Source of the DNA: Verrucomicrobia bacterium 12-59-8
GTDB taxonomy: Bacteria > Verrucomicrobiota > Verrucomicrobiae > Verrucomicrobiales > Verrucomicrobiaceae
Assembly: GCA_002279765.1 (NCBI GenBank)
Contig: NCCR01000080.1
Span: forward strand, 1-28,051
Direction of reading: 5' to 3'
DNA length: 28,051 nt
Shown here: positions 25,902 to 28,051 of the stretch, piece by piece
Layout: each line of letters starts with the position of its first letter
How positions within the stretch are numbered: the first letter of the stretch is position 1
Made by a program: the position numbers and the translations under genes
The notes under the pieces: model-generated
Seen by the model: only the letters and a program-made list of their open reading frames with translations
What the model was told of the DNA's origin: nothing
Database searches by the model: none

Positions 25902-26566
25902 GCGGTGGCCAGGTCCTCCATGCGCACGGTTTGATCAAAGAGCGGCAGCAGATTGGGATCATGCGTGACCATGACGAGGCAGGCTCCCCGTCTGCGGGTG
26001 TCTTCGAGCAGCATGTCCACCACGATGCGGCCACGTGCAGGATCGAGCGAGGCCGTGGGCTCGTCAGCAAAGAGAAACTGAGGCTCATGTACCAGCGCGC
26101 GCGCCACGGCGACGCGCTGGCGCTCGCCTTGAGAGAGGTGGGAGACGCGTTTGTCCAGGTAGCGGTCAATGTGCAGCCGCTGGGTGAGATCACGCATCTT
26201 CGCGCAGACCTCCGCGTCCGCCGCTCCCCGGAACTGATGTGGCAGGAGGATGTTCTCGGTGACGGTGAGGTAGTCGAGCAGCGCGAAGTCTTGGAATACG
26301 AGGCCGATGTGCTGCAGGCGGAAGGCGCGGCGTGCTTCGTGGCTCATCGTGTCCATCTGCGCGGTGCCGAGGCTGACCTTGCCAGCCGTGGGAGTCAGCA
26401 GTCCGGTGAGCAGGCGCAGCAGGGTGGACTTCCCTGCCCCGCTGGGTCCGGCCAGCGCCAGCGCCTTCCCGGCGGCAAGCTCAAGCTGCGGCACATGCAC
26501 ACGGAATCCCTCAGCCGAGTAGGCAAAGCGGAGGTCGGAGACATGGAGGCCGGTGGTTGCGGACAT
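25898..26566 (-). CDS. ABC transporter ATP-binding protein (LolD/MacB-like)
   Basis: 222 residues from the ATG at 26566. All nucleotide-binding motifs are present: Walker A GPSGAGKST, Q-loop VFQDFALLDYLTVTENI, signature LSQGERQRVAVARAL, Walker B FLFADEPTASLD, and H-loop VMVTHD. The short length and sequence put it with LolD-type ATPases that pair with FtsX-like permeases. Start chosen because an earlier ATG (26575) leaves only 4 bases to the transporter gene stop. It overlaps the permease by ATGA. Confidence 0.92.
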   Translation of the reverse strand: MSATTGLHVSDLRFAYSAEGFRVHVPQLELAAGKALALAGPSGAGKSTLLRLLTGLLTPTAGKVSLGTAQMDTMSHEARRAFRLQHIGLVFQDFALLDYLTVTENILLPHQFRGAADAEVCAKMRDLTQRLHIDRYLDKRVSHLSQGERQRVAVARALVHEPQFLFADEPTASLDPARGRIVVDMLLEDTRRRGACLVMVTHDPNLLPLFDQTVRMEDLATA

Positions 26567-26578
26567 GCAGCCCACTCT

Positions 26579-27820
26579 TTAAAGCAGCAATCCCGCGACA
26601 CAAGCGGTGCAATAGCAGGCCAGCAGACCGCCGACCATGGATTTAAGGCCGAGCTGCGCCAGCTCCCCCCGGCGCTGCGGCACCAGCGCCCCGATGCCGC
26701 CGATCTGAATGGCCACGCTGCCGAAGTTGGCAAAACCGCAGAGGGCGTAGGTGGCGATTTCTGCGCTGCGGGGTGAGAGGGTCGCGCCCTGCTGGCTGAG
26801 GTGCAGGTAGGCGAAGAATTCATTGAGCACCACGCGCTCGCCCAGCAGCGCGCCCACCAGACCGCACTCGGACCACGGCACGCCCATGAGCCAGGCGCAG
26901 GGGGCATTGAGCCAGCCGAGGAGGAGCTGCATGGGCTGCGGCACGTTTTGACCGAAGGCGCGCAGGCCGAGGGAGAGCAGGTAATTGAAGAGCGCCACCA
27001 CCGCGACAAAGGCGATGAGCATGGCCACGACGTTGAGGGTCAGCTTCATGCCATCGCTCGCGCCCTGGCAGAGGGCGTCGATGCCGTTCGCCGTTTCGCG
27101 TTCGATGGGTTTGTGCGCGCCGTGGGCGGTTTCGCTTTCCTCGGTTTCAGGGATCAGGATTTTCGACATCATCAGCGCGGCGGGGGCGCTGATCACGGAG
27201 GCGGTGAGGAGATGCCCGGCGGAAATGCCGAACGACACGTAGGCCGCGAGCACTCCTCCGGCGATGGTTGCCATGCCGCCGACCATGAGGCAGAGCAGCT
27301 CGCTGCGGGTCATGCGTGGGAGGTAGGGCTTGATGATGAGCGGGGCCTCCGTCTGGCCCATGAAGATGTTCGCTGCAGCGGCGAGGGTTTCACTGCCGCT
27401 GGTGCGCATGAAACGGCGCATGAGCCAGGCCGCCACTTTGACGACCCATTGCAGCACGCCGTAATGATAAAGAAAGGACGAGAGCGCGGAGACGAGGATG
27501 ATGCTGCCGGCCAGCGTCAGCGCGAGGATGAAGCTGTTGCCCGGACCAAACGCGGACTGCAGCGTGGCAGGTCCCCCGAGCGGACCAAAGACGAGGCCCA
27601 CGCCTTCATTCGCAAAGCCCAGCAGGCGGCGGAACATCTTGTCGAGCAGCGCAAACGAATCATGCCCCATCTGAGTGCGGAGAATCAGCGTGCCGAAAGT
27701 CAGTTGCAGCGTCAACCCCGCCAGGACCACCCGCCACGGAAACAGCCGACGTTTTTCCGACAGCGCCCATGCCAGCGCCACAAACACGACCAGGCCGAGA
27801 AGGCAGATGAGACGATCCAT
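26579..27820 (-). CDS. nupC: Concentrative nucleoside transporter (CNT/NupC family)
   Basis: 413 residues from the ATG at 27820. Many hydrophobic helices, with CNT signatures: FGPGNSFILALTLAGSIILVSALSSFLYHYGVLQWVVK, then GQTEAPLIIKPYLPRMTRSELLCLMVGGMATIAGGVLAAY, and GERVVLNEFFAYLHL followed by ATYALCGFANFGSVAIQIGG. The Gln-Thr-Glu and Asn-Glu-Phe-x-Ala motifs are the nucleoside- and Na+/H+-binding parts of the family. It imports nucleosides across the inner membrane. It runs 12 bases before the ABC ATPase in the same orientation, probably cotranscribed, though a functional link is not obvious. Symbol is by family, not orthology. Confidence 0.9.
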   Translation of the reverse strand: MDRLICLLGLVVFVALAWALSEKRRLFPWRVVLAGLTLQLTFGTLILRTQMGHDSFALLDKMFRRLLGFANEGVGLVFGPLGGPATLQSAFGPGNSFILALTLAGSIILVSALSSFLYHYGVLQWVVKVAAWLMRRFMRTSGSETLAAAANIFMGQTEAPLIIKPYLPRMTRSELLCLMVGGMATIAGGVLAAYVSFGISAGHLLTASVISAPAALMMSKILIPETEESETAHGAHKPIERETANGIDALCQGASDGMKLTLNVVAMLIAFVAVVALFNYLLSLGLRAFGQNVPQPMQLLLGWLNAPCAWLMGVPWSECGLVGALLGERVVLNEFFAYLHLSQQGATLSPRSAEIATYALCGFANFGSVAIQIGGIGALVPQRRGELAQLGLKSMVGGLLACYCTACVAGLLL

Positions 27821-27887
27821 GATGCGGGTGAGAGTGGGTCAGCGCGGTGGATGGGTCAAGTGCTCAACACTGCAGGCACCGTTTCAA

Positions 27888-27946
27888 GTTTAAGGTTTCA
27901 AGTAGCTCCGCAACTGACGGCGTGCGCTTAGCTTGGAACTTTAAAC
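27888..27946. repeat. Imperfect inverted repeat in intergenic DNA
   Basis: GTTTAAGGTTTCAAG at 27888-27902 and CTTGGAACTTTAAAC at 27932-27946 pair over all 15 bases in plus-strand RNA if two G-T wobbles are allowed, with a 29-base loop. The wobbles favour RNA from the plus strand. The rest of 27821-28051 holds no gene I can support. The repeat could be part of a dispersed intergenic family. Confidence 0.5.
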
Positions 27947-28051
27947 CTGATACACAGCCATCCCATAGGCAGTGCCGAATGAGGGGCAAGCCTTGAAGTA
28001 GCGAGGGAGAGTGGCTCGAAAGTGGCGGAGGGCGAGTTGTGGTTTTGGTGT

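Noticed and set aside
24756..25934. 392-codon plus-strand open frame opposite the ABC permease
   Set aside because: Antisense shadow; the minus strand has membrane helices and a four-base overlap with its ATPase gene.
26801..27931. 376-codon plus-strand open frame opposite the nucleoside transporter
   Set aside because: Composition is that of an antisense shadow and no motifs are visible, while the sense frame has strong CNT signatures.

Overview
This is a GC-rich bacterial chromosome segment that looks like Verrucomicrobiota, perhaps a Prosthecobacter/Verrucomicrobium relative. That placement is an inference from gene content: a bactofilin followed by a zinc-ribbon/bactofilin fusion, a PQQ-type propeller protein, an esterase-like fragment of the planctomycete/verrucomicrobial kind, an integrase relic with an HTLRKE box, and few clear Shine-Dalgarno sequences. 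No rRNA or other strong taxonomic marker is present.

Left part (1-8400): the 3' end of an esterase/hydrolase-like gene; a small secreted protein with two tandem repeats; serA (minus strand, frameshifted); a membrane-anchored coiled-coil protein; a secreted PQQ-like beta-propeller; gnd (frameshifted) with a strong terminator; and an overlapping pair made of a 65-aa protein and a minimal nucleotidyltransferase.

Middle part (8400-15421): a second-type elongation factor G whose roughly 200-nt leader carries a terminator-like hairpin and a competing 8-bp pairing. Upstream lies a 1262-aa CHAT protease-STAND NTPase-TPR protein with eight near-identical 40-residue TPRs. It is divergent from a translationally coupled pair: a 54-aa protein and a 211-aa TIR/deoxyribosyltransferase-like protein. 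This block resembles a bacterial NLR-type conflict or defence module and is the best candidate for a little-described system.

Envelope part (15456-22211): on the minus strand, a beta-ketoacyl synthase, a GT2 and a GT4 form a probable glycolipid/LPS-type operon. On the plus strand, a bactofilin, a zinc-ribbon-bactofilin fusion and an L,D-transpeptidase form a probable cell-shape/peptidoglycan operon, followed by a zinc alcohol dehydrogenase.

Right part (22212-28051): IS3 OrfA and tyrosine-recombinase relics lie at the 3' side of a tRNA-Tyr gene. Then, all on the minus strand, come an RsmC-like methyltransferase (frameshifted), a RelE/ParE-like toxin-antitoxin pair, a LolDE/MacB-like ABC permease and ATPase, and a CNT nucleoside transporter.

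Three housekeeping-type genes (serA, gnd, rsmC-like) each show a frame change together with missing conserved residues at one point. This is either repeated small deletion or a systematic assembly/sequence problem, and it should be settled before any metabolic conclusion is drawn.
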